Below, piece by piece: positions 1-10,104 of a stretch of 64,000 nucleotides of DNA. Origin of the DNA: Mucinivorans hirudinis. Its GTDB lineage: Bacteria; Bacteroidota; Bacteroidia; Bacteroidales; Rikenellaceae. The stretch covers positions 2,636,798 to 2,700,797 of the forward strand of contig HG934468.1 in NCBI GenBank assembly GCA_000723505.1, written 5' to 3'. The position numbers and the translations under genes are program-made. The first letter of the stretch is position 1. The number at the start of each line of letters is the position of its first letter. Under the pieces are notes generated by a model. It did no database searches. It had not been told where the DNA came from and saw only the letters and a list, made by a program, of their open reading frames with translations.

Positions 1-185
1 ACTTTCTGCTTCACAAAGCTCCGCGATACGCTCTCGAAGTTTATTGTAAATATTGTTTATAGTGCCTTGATTCAAACCTGTAAATTCAGCCACTTTTTTG
101 GCCTCCATATCGAGGCTAAAAAGACGCAAAACAGTCCTGAATTTATCCTCAGAAATCTTGGCCCAAAAAAATACTTGTTATTCAT
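1..185 (-). pseudogene. IS1595-family transposase, N-terminal fragment at window edge
   Basis: Minus-strand translation gives WAKISEDKFRTVLRLF followed by an HTH-like stretch (AEFTGLNQGTINNIYNKLRE) and RIAELCEAES. This resembles the N-terminus of the ISXO2-like transposases of the IS1595 family. The coding sequence runs off the left edge, so the catalytic part is not visible. The nearest ATG (183-185) is out of frame with this reading across a run of seven T, so either the start lies elsewhere or the copy is frameshifted. Family assignment is by motif memory and is moderate. Confidence 0.5.
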
Positions 186-247
186 TAATCCAAAGATAGT
201 TAAATAGCATTAAATACTACTTAACTAATCTTGAACCTTTTTATATT

Positions 248-2515
248 ATGAGAAAATTATTGGCTTTTGTATTTCTATTTGCCATTTGCTCAGGCAACGC
301 CTTTGCCAAAGAAATCAAAATTCACGGGCAAGTTGTAGACAGTCTATCAGGCGAACCATTGCCTATGTCGATTATCTCAATCGTTGATGAGAATAGCAAT
401 ATTTTCGTATTCAGTGGCATCGTTGAAAAAGATGATGCCGTATTTTCTTTCGAAAAAATAAGAATCGGCAACTCTGCGTACTTCGTTGTTGTTTCATCGG
501 TAGGTTATCAGAAGAAGAGAGTGACTTTGGATGATGATATGGGAGTGATAAAAATGGTGCCCGAGTCGATTGCAATCGACGAAGTTGTTGTGACTGCCTC
601 TCGGAATATTCGGCGAGCGGTAGATAGAACCACCTATATTCTGGACAGTATGAAGCTCGCAGGCGTATCAGTTACAACTGATGTGCTCCGAAAAATCCCC
701 GAAATATCTGTCGATGAACTTCGGCGGCGGGCATCAATTAAGGGCAAGGAGAATACTCTTATTCTTTTGAACGGCGTTAATACGGGCAACTCTGTTGATT
801 TACGAGGCATTGATTTCCGTGATATTGAGCGGATTGAGGTGATAACCTCCCCATCGAGCGGCACGGATGTTGATTATGACGGAGTTATCAATATCATCCT
901 CAAACCAAAGGTTCGAGCGGGGATTATGGTTGATATAGAAGAGACACTGAAATTGGACACTCGCTCGAATGATAGCTACGCCGGTTTAACTTGGGGCAAG
1001 GATAAAGTAAGAATAAAGCTGACCTATGATAACTACTATCGCGCGAATCCCTATGACATCACTCAACTTCGTTACGACAAAAAGAGCTCCTACGGTAGAG
1101 ATGGTTACTGTTCAAAACCGTTTGAAATAACCAACGGTATAGGGTTAAATGTGGATTATTATCTCTCGGCGAACGATTTTCTAAACTTGACAACTCGCTC
1201 TCAATTCGTAAGAGCCGATAAGAATATTGCCTATACTGCAACTGATTTTGCGGATTTCGATGCTCGAATATCGAGCAGCTATTTTATCGGCAACTACACT
1301 CTTTTCTATCGCCGCACTATGAAAAATAAGTTGACAGACTACTTTTCTGTTAATGCCAATTTTGGATTTATGAATGCAACAGAGGATTCCCAAACACGAT
1401 ACGGGGATGGGATGGAGTTTTTGAACAGAGAAACTGCCGACAAATTCTCGACTAATTTACGACTAGCCTACAACAACAGATTGAGCAATATTTTCAGACT
1501 CAATGTGGGGGCTCAAACGTTATATCAAGATTTCCGAGGCACACTCAACAATAAAACGAGCGATAATAATCATCGTAATTATCGCAATAATCTATATGCT
1601 GATTTCTATGCCACAACAGGTTTATGGCAGTTCAGAGCAGGGCTGAAAGGAGAGATGAATATAAACAGTTTTACTAACCCTCTCTATGGTTCTAATAGAC
1701 AATTTGCTTTCCAACCGACTCTTTCTGCATTGTTGAAACTGAATGAGGTTCACTCGATTAAGGCTGAGTTTCGCCGTCCTTCTTACTACCCCTCGTCGTG
1801 GCTACTTGCCCCCTATGAATTGCGTTTAGATGAAAAGACAATTTTGCGAGGTAATCCCGCTCTGAAACTTACGCAATACAATATATTCGAACTGACATAC
1901 ACCTATCGTACCGATGCCTTAACTCTGAACGCAATTCCATATTACCAACAGAACTACAATCTGATAATCCCAAAGACCAATTTCGATTCAGACCTGAACA
2001 CAATTCGCACTTATGTAAACGGGGGTCAATTATCTCGTACGGGGTTGAAAATAAATGGAACAATAAATCTGTTTGGCGGAGCTATCAGCATTGACCCCGA
2101 TATAAATGCGGGATATGACAGAATGAACGTAGATGGTATGGTACGGAATAATATATTTTGGCGGGCGGGTGGCACGGCGATGATATTCTTGCCTTACGGA
2201 CTCGGTTGCGGGGCTTATGGTTCATACAGCAGCAAGATGCTTACACCCAACGGTTATCGCGAACCTATATATTCAATTGATGCGATCTTTATTATGAAGC
2301 GGTTCGAGAAGTTGGGGCTTAATCTCTTTTTCGGTTACCAAATGCCCATTGAGTCCGCCGATGTGGAATACACCTTTGCCGAAAATTACACTCAAAGAGA
2401 TTATTTCAAATTCAACTCAAAAGGTTTTATTCTTAGGGCAAATTTCTACTTTACCGCAGGAAAGAGCCGGAGAATGGAGCGTATTACCACTTATTTTGAC
2501 AATGATCGGAAATAG
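248..2515 (+). CDS. TonB-dependent receptor-like outer membrane beta-barrel protein
   Basis: A 755-residue protein with an N-terminal signal peptide (MRKLLAFVFLFAICSGNAFA). A carboxypeptidase-regulatory-like beta-sandwich follows at about residues 23-105 (IHGQVVDSLSGEPLPMSIIS). A linker, DEVVVTASRNIRRAVD, leads into a plug domain (about 120-225, with VDLRGIDFRDIERIEVITSP). The remaining roughly 530 residues alternate short aromatic-ended strands typical of a 22-strand barrel. This is the architecture of the Bacteroidota OMP_b-brl_3 / TonB receptor group; the ligand cannot be read from sequence. No SusD partner, sigma factor or anti-sigma gene is adjacent. Downstream DNA was taken by an ISL3 element starting 6 bases after the stop, so an operon partner may have been lost. 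The ATG at 248 is chosen because the signal peptide begins there. Confidence 0.85.
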   Translation: MRKLLAFVFLFAICSGNAFAKEIKIHGQVVDSLSGEPLPMSIISIVDENSNIFVFSGIVEKDDAVFSFEKIRIGNSAYFVVVSSVGYQKKRVTLDDDMGVIKMVPESIAIDEVVVTASRNIRRAVDRTTYILDSMKLAGVSVTTDVLRKIPEISVDELRRRASIKGKENTLILLNGVNTGNSVDLRGIDFRDIERIEVITSPSSGTDVDYDGVINIILKPKVRAGIMVDIEETLKLDTRSNDSYAGLTWGKDKVRIKLTYDNYYRANPYDITQLRYDKKSSYGRDGYCSKPFEITNGIGLNVDYYLSANDFLNLTTRSQFVRADKNIAYTATDFADFDARISSSYFIGNYTLFYRRTMKNKLTDYFSVNANFGFMNATEDSQTRYGDGMEFLNRETADKFSTNLRLAYNNRLSNIFRLNVGAQTLYQDFRGTLNNKTSDNNHRNYRNNLYADFYATTGLWQFRAGLKGEMNINSFTNPLYGSNRQFAFQPTLSALLKLNEVHSIKAEFRRPSYYPSSWLLAPYELRLDEKTILRGNPALKLTQYNIFELTYTYRTDALTLNAIPYYQQNYNLIIPKTNFDSDLNTIRTYVNGGQLSRTGLKINGTINLFGGAISIDPDINAGYDRMNVDGMVRNNIFWRAGGTAMIFLPYGLGCGAYGSYSSKMLTPNGYREPIYSIDAIFIMKRFEKLGLNLFFGYQMPIESADVEYTFAENYTQRDYFKFNSKGFILRANFYFTAGKSRRMERITTYFDNDRK

Positions 2516-2521
2516 AAAAAG

Positions 2522-3784
2522 GGTTCTACAGGATTTCGTGTGAGAATAGTTATCTTTGCCGAATGACAGCAACCGAAGTATTGAGTAAATTATTATTGCC
2601 TAGGAGTAGTGATTGGTCGATAGGCAGTGTAGACATCGACGAGCAAAACGAGGAAGTTCGTATTGAGCTTGTCTATAACAATGAAGTGGTAATTATTGAT
2701 GGTATAAGTTATCCTATCTATGACTATCGTTCAGTTCGAGAGTGGCGACACTTGGATTTGTGGCAATATAAGAGTTACCTTGTTGCCCGTATTCCGCGTT
2801 ATATTGTTGGAGATAAGGTAATAAGCTTGGGCGTACCGTGGTTAAGCGCCATTGGAACGTATGACCACTTTGCTCGAAAAAAAACGATAGAGACTTTGCA
2901 AGTAACCAAGAGTCAGAGTGGTACGGCAAGGTTATTGCGTATAAGTTTTGACCAAGTACATCGCGTGATGCACCGAGCAGTAGAGCGCGGTATGGCATTG
3001 CGAGATAGTGATGAGCTATATAAATATGTTAGCATTGACGAGAAAGCTATAAGTCGTGGTCACGAGTACGCATCAATTTTATCGGATGAGTTGAGCGGAA
3101 TTGTGATAGAGGTTAGTAAAGGCAGGACAAAGGAAAGTGTTGATAATTTGTGTATTAAAGGTTTATCTGAGGAGCAGCGAGGGGCAGTAGAGCGAATATG
3201 CACCGATATGTGGGATCCTTATATTTACGCAGCAAAGGAGTATTTTGGGCAAGCATTGCACTGCCACGATAATTTTCATTTGGTCGGTTATTTGAATAAG
3301 GCTGTTGATAAGGTACGTCGCCGAGAGGTTAAGTTACACGAAGATTTGAAACGAACTAAGTATTTGTGGCTCAAGGACACAAATAATTTTACAGATAAGC
3401 AGTATGCGACTTTCGAGGCTATACGGGGAGCAAATTACGAGGTATCTCGGGCTTGGCAAGTGAAGGAGAATTTTAGAGATATTCAGTTTCGGCAAGAAAA
3501 CTATCAAAGTGCATTATCAATATATATGTTTTGGAAACAGAACGCATTAAGGGTAAATATACCTGAGATAACCCAAGTAGTAGAAATGTTTGACAGGCAT
3601 AAAAAAGGAATTGTAAATGCGATACTAACTGGCGCAAGTAATGCAAGGGCAGAGAGGTTAAACAGCTCTATCGAAGAGATAAAAAGAATCGGCAGAGGAT
3701 ACCGTAAATTTGAAAACTTCAGAATCGCAATACTATTCTTCAATGCAAACCTCAAACTTTACCCACACGAAAACCAGTAGAACC
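2522..3784 (+). mobile_element. ISL3-family insertion sequence, copy A (full length)
   Basis: The element is 1263 bp with imperfect terminal inverted repeats, GGTTCTACAGGATTTCGTGTG on the left and the complement of GGTTCTACTGGTTTTCGTGTG on the right. It carries a single intact transposase. No 8-bp target duplication is visible here, unlike copy B at 17746-19007, so one flank has probably been rearranged. IS1634 copy 1 has inserted 7 bp past its right end. Confidence 0.85.
2563..3780 (+). CDS. ISL3-family transposase (intact)
   Basis: A 405-residue DDE transposase with acidic catalytic candidates in YVSIDEKAISRGHEY (about residue 165), ICTDMWDPYIYAAKEYFG (about 222) and the C-terminal ARAERLNSSIEEIKRIGRGY block (about 370). 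That last block is the ISL3 signature region. The gene fills the element, from 41 bp inside the left end to the right terminal repeat. It is the only uninterrupted copy in the window, so it is the likely source of activity for the frameshifted copy B and the deletion derivatives at 25398 and 43359. Confidence 0.88.
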   Translation: MTATEVLSKLLLPRSSDWSIGSVDIDEQNEEVRIELVYNNEVVIIDGISYPIYDYRSVREWRHLDLWQYKSYLVARIPRYIVGDKVISLGVPWLSAIGTYDHFARKKTIETLQVTKSQSGTARLLRISFDQVHRVMHRAVERGMALRDSDELYKYVSIDEKAISRGHEYASILSDELSGIVIEVSKGRTKESVDNLCIKGLSEEQRGAVERICTDMWDPYIYAAKEYFGQALHCHDNFHLVGYLNKAVDKVRRREVKLHEDLKRTKYLWLKDTNNFTDKQYATFEAIRGANYEVSRAWQVKENFRDIQFRQENYQSALSIYMFWKQNALRVNIPEITQVVEMFDRHKKGIVNAILTGASNARAERLNSSIEEIKRIGRGYRKFENFRIAILFFNANLKLYPHENQ

Positions 3785-3791
3785 TTTTTAA

Positions 3792-5943
3792 CCCAACTTC
3801 AACGCCAAAAAGTTTTTTCGGTGTTTTTTTGCTCAAAAACGGGGGTGATTTCATACTATTGAGTTGATTTTCAGAAGATGCTTATTTGGTGAAGTGCTTT
3901 GTAATACCCACGGGAGTAAATTTTATGTTGTACCTTAGCGGGCATGTACTTCACATCGAACATACGCTTGAGCCCCGAGCACGGCAGGGAACTCCCTTAT
4001 TATAAAATCAAGGAGTCCTTCCGTGACGTTATAGGACGTGTGCATACCCGTGTAATGTTGACTCCGGGTTACCTTCCCGATTTGTGTAGCGATGAGATTG
4101 TGCAGATTCGCCGCGGTCTGACCTATATGATGGAGCAGAGTGCGTATATCCCAGCTCAGCAGGCGATGTTTACTGCCGATCCCAGAGGAGAGTACAGTGA
4201 AAAGGTTCGTGGATACATCGAGAAGTTTTGGAGTCAGATAAAGGGTAGCGGCAAGATTGATTCCGCACGGGCAAGTTATGATGAGGCAGAACGCAAAGCC
4301 CGCAAATTAATAGATGTCAACACAATACAGCATACAGATGCACGTGAGGCAGGTGCAGAGAATGTATGCCTTCAGGCGATACGCGAACTACAGCTCGACA
4401 CATTTCTGCGACGCGAAGGATGGTCGGAGCGTAAGATAAATTCTACACTGGCATCCTTGATTATCCGGACTGTATATTCCCCATCGGAATGGGCGGCACT
4501 ACGTATACTCGACGAGAATTCTGCCGCAATGGAGCTTCTGACGGGTCAGTTTGGCGACTGCCCGACTCAGCGCGAGGTATATGCGGCTGCTCCATCGCTT
4601 TATGCCTTGAAAGACAAGCTAGAGCGTCATCTGTGCTCTCGCACCGACTCGTTGTTTAATCTCACTAACCGGGTGATGCTCTTCGATTTGACCAACTTCT
4701 ATTTCGAGGGTAGCAAGACAGGCTCAAAGAAGGCAAAGTTTGGTCGCTCGAAGGAGAAACGCTCAGACTGTCGCCTTCTTGTCCTCGCCTTGGCAATCAA
4801 TACTGAAGGCTTTATCCGATACAGTTCAATCCTTGCCGGCAACACAGCCGACCCCGATTCACTACCGGCGATGGTGGAGGGCATTATCTCGAAGAATCCG
4901 GTCTCGACAAACCCCCAACAGAAAGTTATGGTGGTCATCGATGCAGGAATAGCCACGGAAGCCAATCTCGGATTGCTCAAAGAACGAGGATATAATTACC
5001 TTTGTGTCAGCAGAACCAAGCTCAAAGATTATACTCTCAAAGAGGAAGGTCGCTCTGTTACGGTATTTGATAGTCGCAAGCGTCCCATTACTATAGCCCA
5101 AGTCGAGCACCGGGAGGGAGGCGACTTCTACCTTCGCATTACCTCCCCCGCCAAAGCAATGACCGAACATTCCATGAACCAACAGTGGCGAGAGCGTTTC
5201 GAGCTTGAACTCACAAAGGCACGCAACGCTCTTACGGCAAAAGGAGGCACAAAGAGATACGACAAGGTGGTGGAGCGTGTTGGACGTGCACTCGGTAAAT
5301 ACCCCTCTGTATCCAAGTATTACCAAATAGACTACATCCGCTCGGGTGAGAATCCCGAACACATGTCAGATATCCGCTGGCAAATCAAAATCAGCCAAGA
5401 AGAGACTGAGCAACGCTTTGGCACATACTTCCTGCGCACCAACATAGCCACCCTTGACGAGCGAACTACGTGGGAGTACTATAACTTGATTAGAGAGATA
5501 GAGACATCAAACCGGCAACTCAAAACAGACCTGGAATTGCGCCCCATCTACCATCAGACAGATAACAACTCCGATGCCCATCTATTCTTCGGACTACTAT
5601 CATACTGGATTGTAAACACAGTTCGACACAAACTAAAGTTACAAGGCATAACTCATTACTGGACTGAATTAAAGCGCATTCTATCCACCCAAAAGGCTAT
5701 TACCACCAAAGCAGAAAACGCACTCGGAGAACAAATAGAACTACGCATCTGTTCGGACCCCACAGATGCCGCCTCGGAACTATATCGAATCCTCGGATAC
5801 AACCCCATACCATTTAGACGACACACAATCAAAACTGCACCACCACCTCCGAATTGAAAAATCTGTAGTACCCACGCAGAAAGCCAAAAACAGATAAGGC
5901 TTAAAGAACAGAGGATTTGCATACATATTACGTTGAAGTTGGG
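3792..5943 (+). mobile_element. IS1634-family insertion sequence, copy 1
   Basis: The element is 2152 bp with perfect 13-bp terminal inverted repeats CCCAACTTCAACG. It is flanked by the 4-bp target duplication TTAA (3788-3791 and 5944-5947). The TTAA lies just outside the right end of ISL3 copy A, so this insertion came after that one. Confidence 0.93.
3944..5857 (+). CDS. IS1634-family transposase
   Basis: A 637-residue DDE transposase of the IS1634 group. The catalytic core includes LFDLTNFYFEG (about residue 247), KVMVVIDAGIATEANLG (about 330) and a C-terminal E in IREIETSNRQLKTDLELRP (about 530). The length fits the family, which is larger than most IS4-like enzymes. Four near-identical copies occur in the window. 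This copy has SEKVRGY where copies 2 and 3 have SEEVRGY. The start is the ATG 152 bp inside the left end, next to the IS promoter region. Confidence 0.9.
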   Translation: MYFTSNIRLSPEHGRELPYYKIKESFRDVIGRVHTRVMLTPGYLPDLCSDEIVQIRRGLTYMMEQSAYIPAQQAMFTADPRGEYSEKVRGYIEKFWSQIKGSGKIDSARASYDEAERKARKLIDVNTIQHTDAREAGAENVCLQAIRELQLDTFLRREGWSERKINSTLASLIIRTVYSPSEWAALRILDENSAAMELLTGQFGDCPTQREVYAAAPSLYALKDKLERHLCSRTDSLFNLTNRVMLFDLTNFYFEGSKTGSKKAKFGRSKEKRSDCRLLVLALAINTEGFIRYSSILAGNTADPDSLPAMVEGIISKNPVSTNPQQKVMVVIDAGIATEANLGLLKERGYNYLCVSRTKLKDYTLKEEGRSVTVFDSRKRPITIAQVEHREGGDFYLRITSPAKAMTEHSMNQQWRERFELELTKARNALTAKGGTKRYDKVVERVGRALGKYPSVSKYYQIDYIRSGENPEHMSDIRWQIKISQEETEQRFGTYFLRTNIATLDERTTWEYYNLIREIETSNRQLKTDLELRPIYHQTDNNSDAHLFFGLLSYWIVNTVRHKLKLQGITHYWTELKRILSTQKAITTKAENALGEQIELRICSDPTDAASELYRILGYNPIPFRRHTIKTAPPPPN

Positions 5944-5959
5944 TTAACTAATGACTTCA

Positions 5960-6383
5960 TTAATGAGTTTGAGGCATTACAATATTCATAATAGTCTGTC
6001 CTTTGACTTTTTGTATAATCCAAGTGAGTAGAGCAATTTTTTCGGTTTGTATTCGTGTTGTTGCAGAAATTTTCCCTTCAAAGCAATATTTATTGTTGAT
6101 ATTGTCAAATACCAAAGGAATCATCCACTGGACATTATTACTATCAATGTAAATTTGCTTGTCATTTAAAGTCATTCCGCATTTAAGCATAATTCTGCCA
6201 TTATTGGTGACTACTGAAATTGGGATTGTATTTTGTTCGGATGAGATGTCACAATATGGCAACAAGGCATAGCCAGAAGTAATTTCGCAATCTTCTCCAA
6301 TAATTATTACATTAACATTAATATATGGTTGAATGTTAATAATTGACAATAAGGACAAAAGACCTCCAAATAAAATAATTAAT
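5960..6383 (-). pseudogene. Short HlyD-like membrane protein, 3' part (split by IS4)
   Basis: This is the C-terminal part of a gene split by the IS4 element at 6384-9994. Removing the IS4 and one copy of its 9-bp target duplication joins this part in frame to 9995-10104. The restored protein is about 174 residues. It has a cytoplasmic start, SSEIRSEKAKLVVDSLPPTV, one membrane helix (IRIGIASLIILFGGLLSLLS) and a beta-rich tail ending ISATTRIQTEKIALLTWIIQ. The N-terminus parallels the HlyD at 35524 (HSEEVQTIMGKVPSWVVRWG, then IIFGGIFLG). The coiled coil and lipoyl-type segments of normal HlyD proteins are missing. It would have been the membrane-fusion-like partner of the broken C39 ABC transporter upstream. 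Read directly: the join. Inferred: the role. Confidence 0.7.
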
Positions 6384-6489
6384 CATTATTAACCGACTAA
6401 AATCGGATTTTTGTTAATTATTTCTGCAATCGTTTAGTAATCAGCATGTATTTCCGCATAAATAGTCATTTCAAAATACCTACCCCCCC

Positions 6490-6721
6490 TCAAAATAGTG
6501 CCATTTGTATCGTTGGGGCTCGGCTCGATGAGCAAAAATTAGCCCCTTTTCGCTTGTGATAAGTGCGTTTGCAGTTCTGAATCATCCAAAAAATATCCAG
6601 ATAACTCGTCAAATGTATCCTCACCAACACCGCAACAGTCGAAAATGCTTTGTCAGTCTGCGTTTTGACTTTCAACACCGTCAAAAGTAGATGAGCAATG
6701 AGCGTTATCCATATCTGCGTC
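6490..6721 (-). pseudogene. IS4-family transposase, C-terminal part
   Basis: The last roughly 76 residues of the transposase (KTQIWITLIAHLLLTVLKVK onward, ending TIQMALF), cut off from the rest by IS1634 copy 2. In the intact gene at 27781-29043 the same codons continue directly from ETENGI. Confidence 0.88.
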
Positions 6722-6725
6722 TTAA

Positions 6726-8877
6726 CCCAACTTCAACGTAATATGTATGCAAATCCTCTGTTCTTTAAGCCTTATCTGTTTTTGGCTTTCTGCGTGGGTA
6801 CTACAGATTTTTCAATTCGGAGGTGGTGGTGCAGTTTTGATTGTGTGTCGTCTAAATGGTATGGGGTTGTATCCGAGGATTCGATATAGTTCCGAGGCGG
6901 CATCTGTGGGGTCCGAACAGATGCGTAGTTCTATTTGTTCTCCGAGTGCGTTTTCTGCTTTGGTGGTAATAGCCTTTTGGGTGGATAGAATGCGCTTTAA
7001 TTCAGTCCAGTAATGAGTTATGCCTTGTAACTTTAGTTTGTGTCGAACTGTGTTTACAATCCAGTATGATAGTAGTCCGAAGAATAGATGGGCATCGGAG
7101 TTGTTATCTGTCTGATGGTAGATGGGGCGCAATTCCAGGTCTGTTTTGAGTTGCCGGTTTGATGTCTCTATCTCTCTAATCAAGTTATAGTACTCCCACG
7201 TAGTTCGCTCGTCAAGGGTGGCTATGTTGGTGCGCAGGAAGTATGTGCCAAAGCGTTGCTCAGTCTCTTCTTGGCTGATTTTGATTTGCCAGCGGATATC
7301 TGACATGTGTTCGGGATTCTCACCCGAGCGGATGTAGTCTATTTGGTAATACTTGGATACAGAGGGGTATTTACCGAGTGCACGTCCAACACGCTCCACC
7401 ACCTTGTCGTATCTCTTTGTGCCTCCTTTTGCCGTAAGAGCGTTGCGTGCCTTTGTGAGTTCAAGCTCGAAACGCTCTCGCCACTGTTGGTTCATGGAAT
7501 GTTCGGTCATTGCTTTGGCGGGGGAGGTAATGCGAAGGTAGAAGTCGCCTCCCTCCCGGTGCTCGACTTGGGCTATAGTAATGGGACGCTTGCGACTATC
7601 AAATACCGTAACAGAGCGACCTTCCTCTTTGAGAGTATAATCTTTGAGCTTGGTTCTGCTGACACAAAGGTAATTATATCCTCGTTCTTTGAGCAATCCG
7701 AGATTGGCTTCCGTGGCTATTCCTGCATCGATGACCACCATAACTTTCTGTTGGGGGTTTGTCGAGACCGGATTCTTCGAGATAATGCCCTCCACCATCG
7801 CCGGTAGTGAATCGGGGTCGGCTGTGTTGCCGGCAAGGATTGAACTGTATCGGATAAAGCCTTCAGTATTGATTGCCAAGGCGAGGACAAGAAGGCGACA
7901 GTCTGAGCGTTTCTCCTTCGAGCGACCAAACTTTGCCTTCTTTGAGCCTGTCTTGCTACCCTCGAAATAGAAGTTGGTCAAATCGAAGAGCATCACCCGG
8001 TTAGTGAGATTAAACAACGAGTCGGTGCGAGAGCACAGATGACGCTCTAGCTTGTCTTTCAAGGCATAAAGCGATGGAGCAGCCGCATATACCTCGCGCT
8101 GAGTCGGGCAGTCGCCAAACTGACCCGTCAGAAGCTCCATTGCGGCAGAATTCTCGTCGAGTATACGTAGTGCCGCCCATTCCGATGGGGAATATACAGT
8201 CCGGATAATCAAGGATGCCAGTGTGGAATTTATCTTACGCTCCGACCATCCTTCGCGTCGCAGAAATGTGTCGAGCTGTAGTTCGCGTATCGCCTGAAGG
8301 CATACATTCTCTGCACCTGCCTCACGTGCATCTGTATGCTGTATTGTGTTGACATCTATTAATTTGCGGGCTTTGCGTTCTGCCTCATCATAACTTGCCC
8401 GTGCGGAATCAATCTTGCCGCTACCCTTTATCTGACTCCAAAACTTCTCGATGTATCCACGAACCTCTTCACTGTACTCTCCTCTGGGATCGGCAGTAAA
8501 CATCGCCTGCTGAGCTGGGATATACGCACTCTGCTCCATCATATAGGTCAGACCGCGGCGAATCTGCACAATCTCATCGCTGCACAAATCGGGAAGGTAG
8601 CCCGGAGTCAACATTACACGGGTATGCACACGTCCTATAACATCACGGAAGGACTCCTTGATTTTATAATAAGGGAGTTCCCTGCCGTGCTCGGGGCTCA
8701 CGCGTATGTTCGATGTGAAGTACATGCCCGCTAAGGTACAACATAAAATTTACTCCCGTGGGTATTACAAAGCACTTCACCAAATAAGCATCTTCTGAAA
8801 ATCAACTCAATAGTATGAAATCACCCCCGTTTTTGAGCAAAAAAACACCGAAAAAACTTTTTGGCGTTGAAGTTGGG
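6726..8877 (-). mobile_element. IS1634-family insertion sequence, copy 2
   Basis: 2152 bp with the same 13-bp ends as copy 1 and target duplication TTAA (6722-6725 and 8878-8881). The TTAA comes from the transposase codons GGAATTAAGACG of the IS4 element it interrupts, so it is younger than that IS4 insertion. Confidence 0.93.
6812..8725 (-). CDS. IS1634-family transposase
   Basis: A 637-residue enzyme almost identical to that of copy 1, with the same DDE blocks intact. It reads SNIRVSPEHG near the start where copy 1 has SNIRLSPEHG. It has no internal stop or frameshift, so it is presumably active. Confidence 0.9.
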   Translation of the reverse strand: MYFTSNIRVSPEHGRELPYYKIKESFRDVIGRVHTRVMLTPGYLPDLCSDEIVQIRRGLTYMMEQSAYIPAQQAMFTADPRGEYSEEVRGYIEKFWSQIKGSGKIDSARASYDEAERKARKLIDVNTIQHTDAREAGAENVCLQAIRELQLDTFLRREGWSERKINSTLASLIIRTVYSPSEWAALRILDENSAAMELLTGQFGDCPTQREVYAAAPSLYALKDKLERHLCSRTDSLFNLTNRVMLFDLTNFYFEGSKTGSKKAKFGRSKEKRSDCRLLVLALAINTEGFIRYSSILAGNTADPDSLPAMVEGIISKNPVSTNPQQKVMVVIDAGIATEANLGLLKERGYNYLCVSRTKLKDYTLKEEGRSVTVFDSRKRPITIAQVEHREGGDFYLRITSPAKAMTEHSMNQQWRERFELELTKARNALTAKGGTKRYDKVVERVGRALGKYPSVSKYYQIDYIRSGENPEHMSDIRWQIKISQEETEQRFGTYFLRTNIATLDERTTWEYYNLIREIETSNRQLKTDLELRPIYHQTDNNSDAHLFFGLLSYWIVNTVRHKLKLQGITHYWTELKRILSTQKAITTKAENALGEQIELRICSDPTDAASELYRILGYNPIPFRRHTIKTAPPPPN

Positions 8878-9908
8878 TTAATTCCATTCTCGGTCTCAGA
8901 GTAGAAAAAGTGTAGTTGAAAATTCTGCTTCAACTTCTTAAACAACAGCTCTATTTGCCAGCGGCACTTGTAGATAAAAGCCACATCCTCTGCACTGATT
9001 TGAAAGTTATTGGTGATAAAAACCAATATCCGACCCTTTTCATCACGATAAACAACTTTCCTTAAACAAACCTTCTTCTGCTCCTTATTATCCTTGTAAT
9101 TCAGATGAATGTGCTCCTCTGATATTACTCCAAACTCTTTGTCGTTCAGCACTTTCTCTGAAATAACCTCCTGTACCTCGTAAACAGCATTGCGTTTCAA
9201 CCGTCCGACAAACCAAACTCCCTCTTCTGTCCAGCGGGCATATTGCCCATAGTCGTTGTACGCCTTGTCGAAACAAATCATACTCCCTGCTGTGAGGTTG
9301 AGCTTGCTCAGAAATTTCTTATCGTGCATTTTTGCCTCGCTTATATTGACGTGCTTGGCACAATCGGCGTGAGCGTCTATCATCATATGCACCTTCAATC
9401 CACCCTTCTTCTTACCATCTCCTTTGGGGTTACGACCTACCCCCTTCATTATGTCCGAAAATAGGCGAATAGTGGTAGAATCGAAGATGTAAAACTTCTC
9501 AAAATCCACCCCCTTAATTCGGCTGACCGACAAAAGTGGCGAGTAGTGGCTCAATAACTCAAAGTAGTAATCCCTGAACAAAACCTCATCTCTATCTCGC
9601 AAAGCATCGCCTATGGTGCTTTTGGCGGGCGATTTATCTAGCCCCAAATAGCTCAACTTGCCTTGCAAGCCCTGCATTGCTGCTGCAATCTCGCCCACAG
9701 AATCACACCTGCTAAAGACCCCAAAGAGCAAAGTTATCAACTGCTCCCACGAGCGAAATCGTTTGTAGTACCTATCCGATTTGTGGCGGTGAACTAACAG
9801 GTCAAACTTCGCTCTTGGCAGAAAATCTACAACCTGTTTGAAAATCGGCTGACCGACTAAATTTTTATAACTATCTTTGCCCATAGTTGAATCTTGTATT
9901 GTTTGCAC
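8878..9908 (-). pseudogene. IS4-family transposase, N-terminal part
   Basis: This part encodes the first roughly 342 residues of the transposase. It includes FYIFDSTTIRLF (first D, about residue 142), SMICFDKAYNDYGQY (second D, about 213) and the family Y-R-E-K signature YKCRWQIELLFKKLK (E, about 322). The reading frame then enters the end of IS1634 copy 2, where an open frame continues to 8802 by chance. All three catalytic residues survive, but the C-terminal helices are separated. Confidence 0.88.
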
Positions 9909-9994
9909 TTACAAAATTACAACTATCGGGGTAATTCTCTTCAAAGGGGATTACCCCTCTCTTTTTTTCTCAACTTTTTTGTCGGTCAGTAATG

Positions 9995-10104
9995 ATAATT
10001 AATGATGCTATTCCTATTCGAATAACAGTCGGAGGTAATGAATCAACTACCAATTTTGCCTTCTCACTTCTTATTTCAGATGAAATATTATTATTGTTTG
10101 ACAT
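9995..10104 (-). pseudogene. Short HlyD-like membrane protein, 5' part (split by IS4)
   Basis: This part encodes the start codon (CAT complement at 10102-10104) and the first roughly 36 residues, MSNNNNISSEIRSEKAKLVV and onward to IRIGIASLI. It continues in frame into 5960-6383 when the IS4 is removed. It is too short to be called alone and recognisable only after excision. It begins about 230 bp after the stop of the ABC transporter fragment on the same strand. Confidence 0.68.

Larger units (their letters stand above)
6384..9994 (-). mobile_element. IS4-family insertion sequence, interrupted copy
   Basis: Ends are CATTATTAACCGAC and its imperfect partner CATTACTGACCGAC, flanked by the 9-bp duplication ATAATTAAT (6375-6383 and 9995-10003). 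Subtracting the nested IS1634 copy 2 plus 4 bp leaves 1455 bp, exactly the length of the intact copy at 27695-29149. It sits inside the short HlyD-like gene. Confidence 0.9.

Noticed and set aside
7307-7970. Long open frames (166, 93 and 62 codons) antisense to the IS1634 transposase, repeated in every copy
   Set aside because: They are exact shadows of a conserved transposase gene, recur only because the IS recurs, and have no independent start signals.
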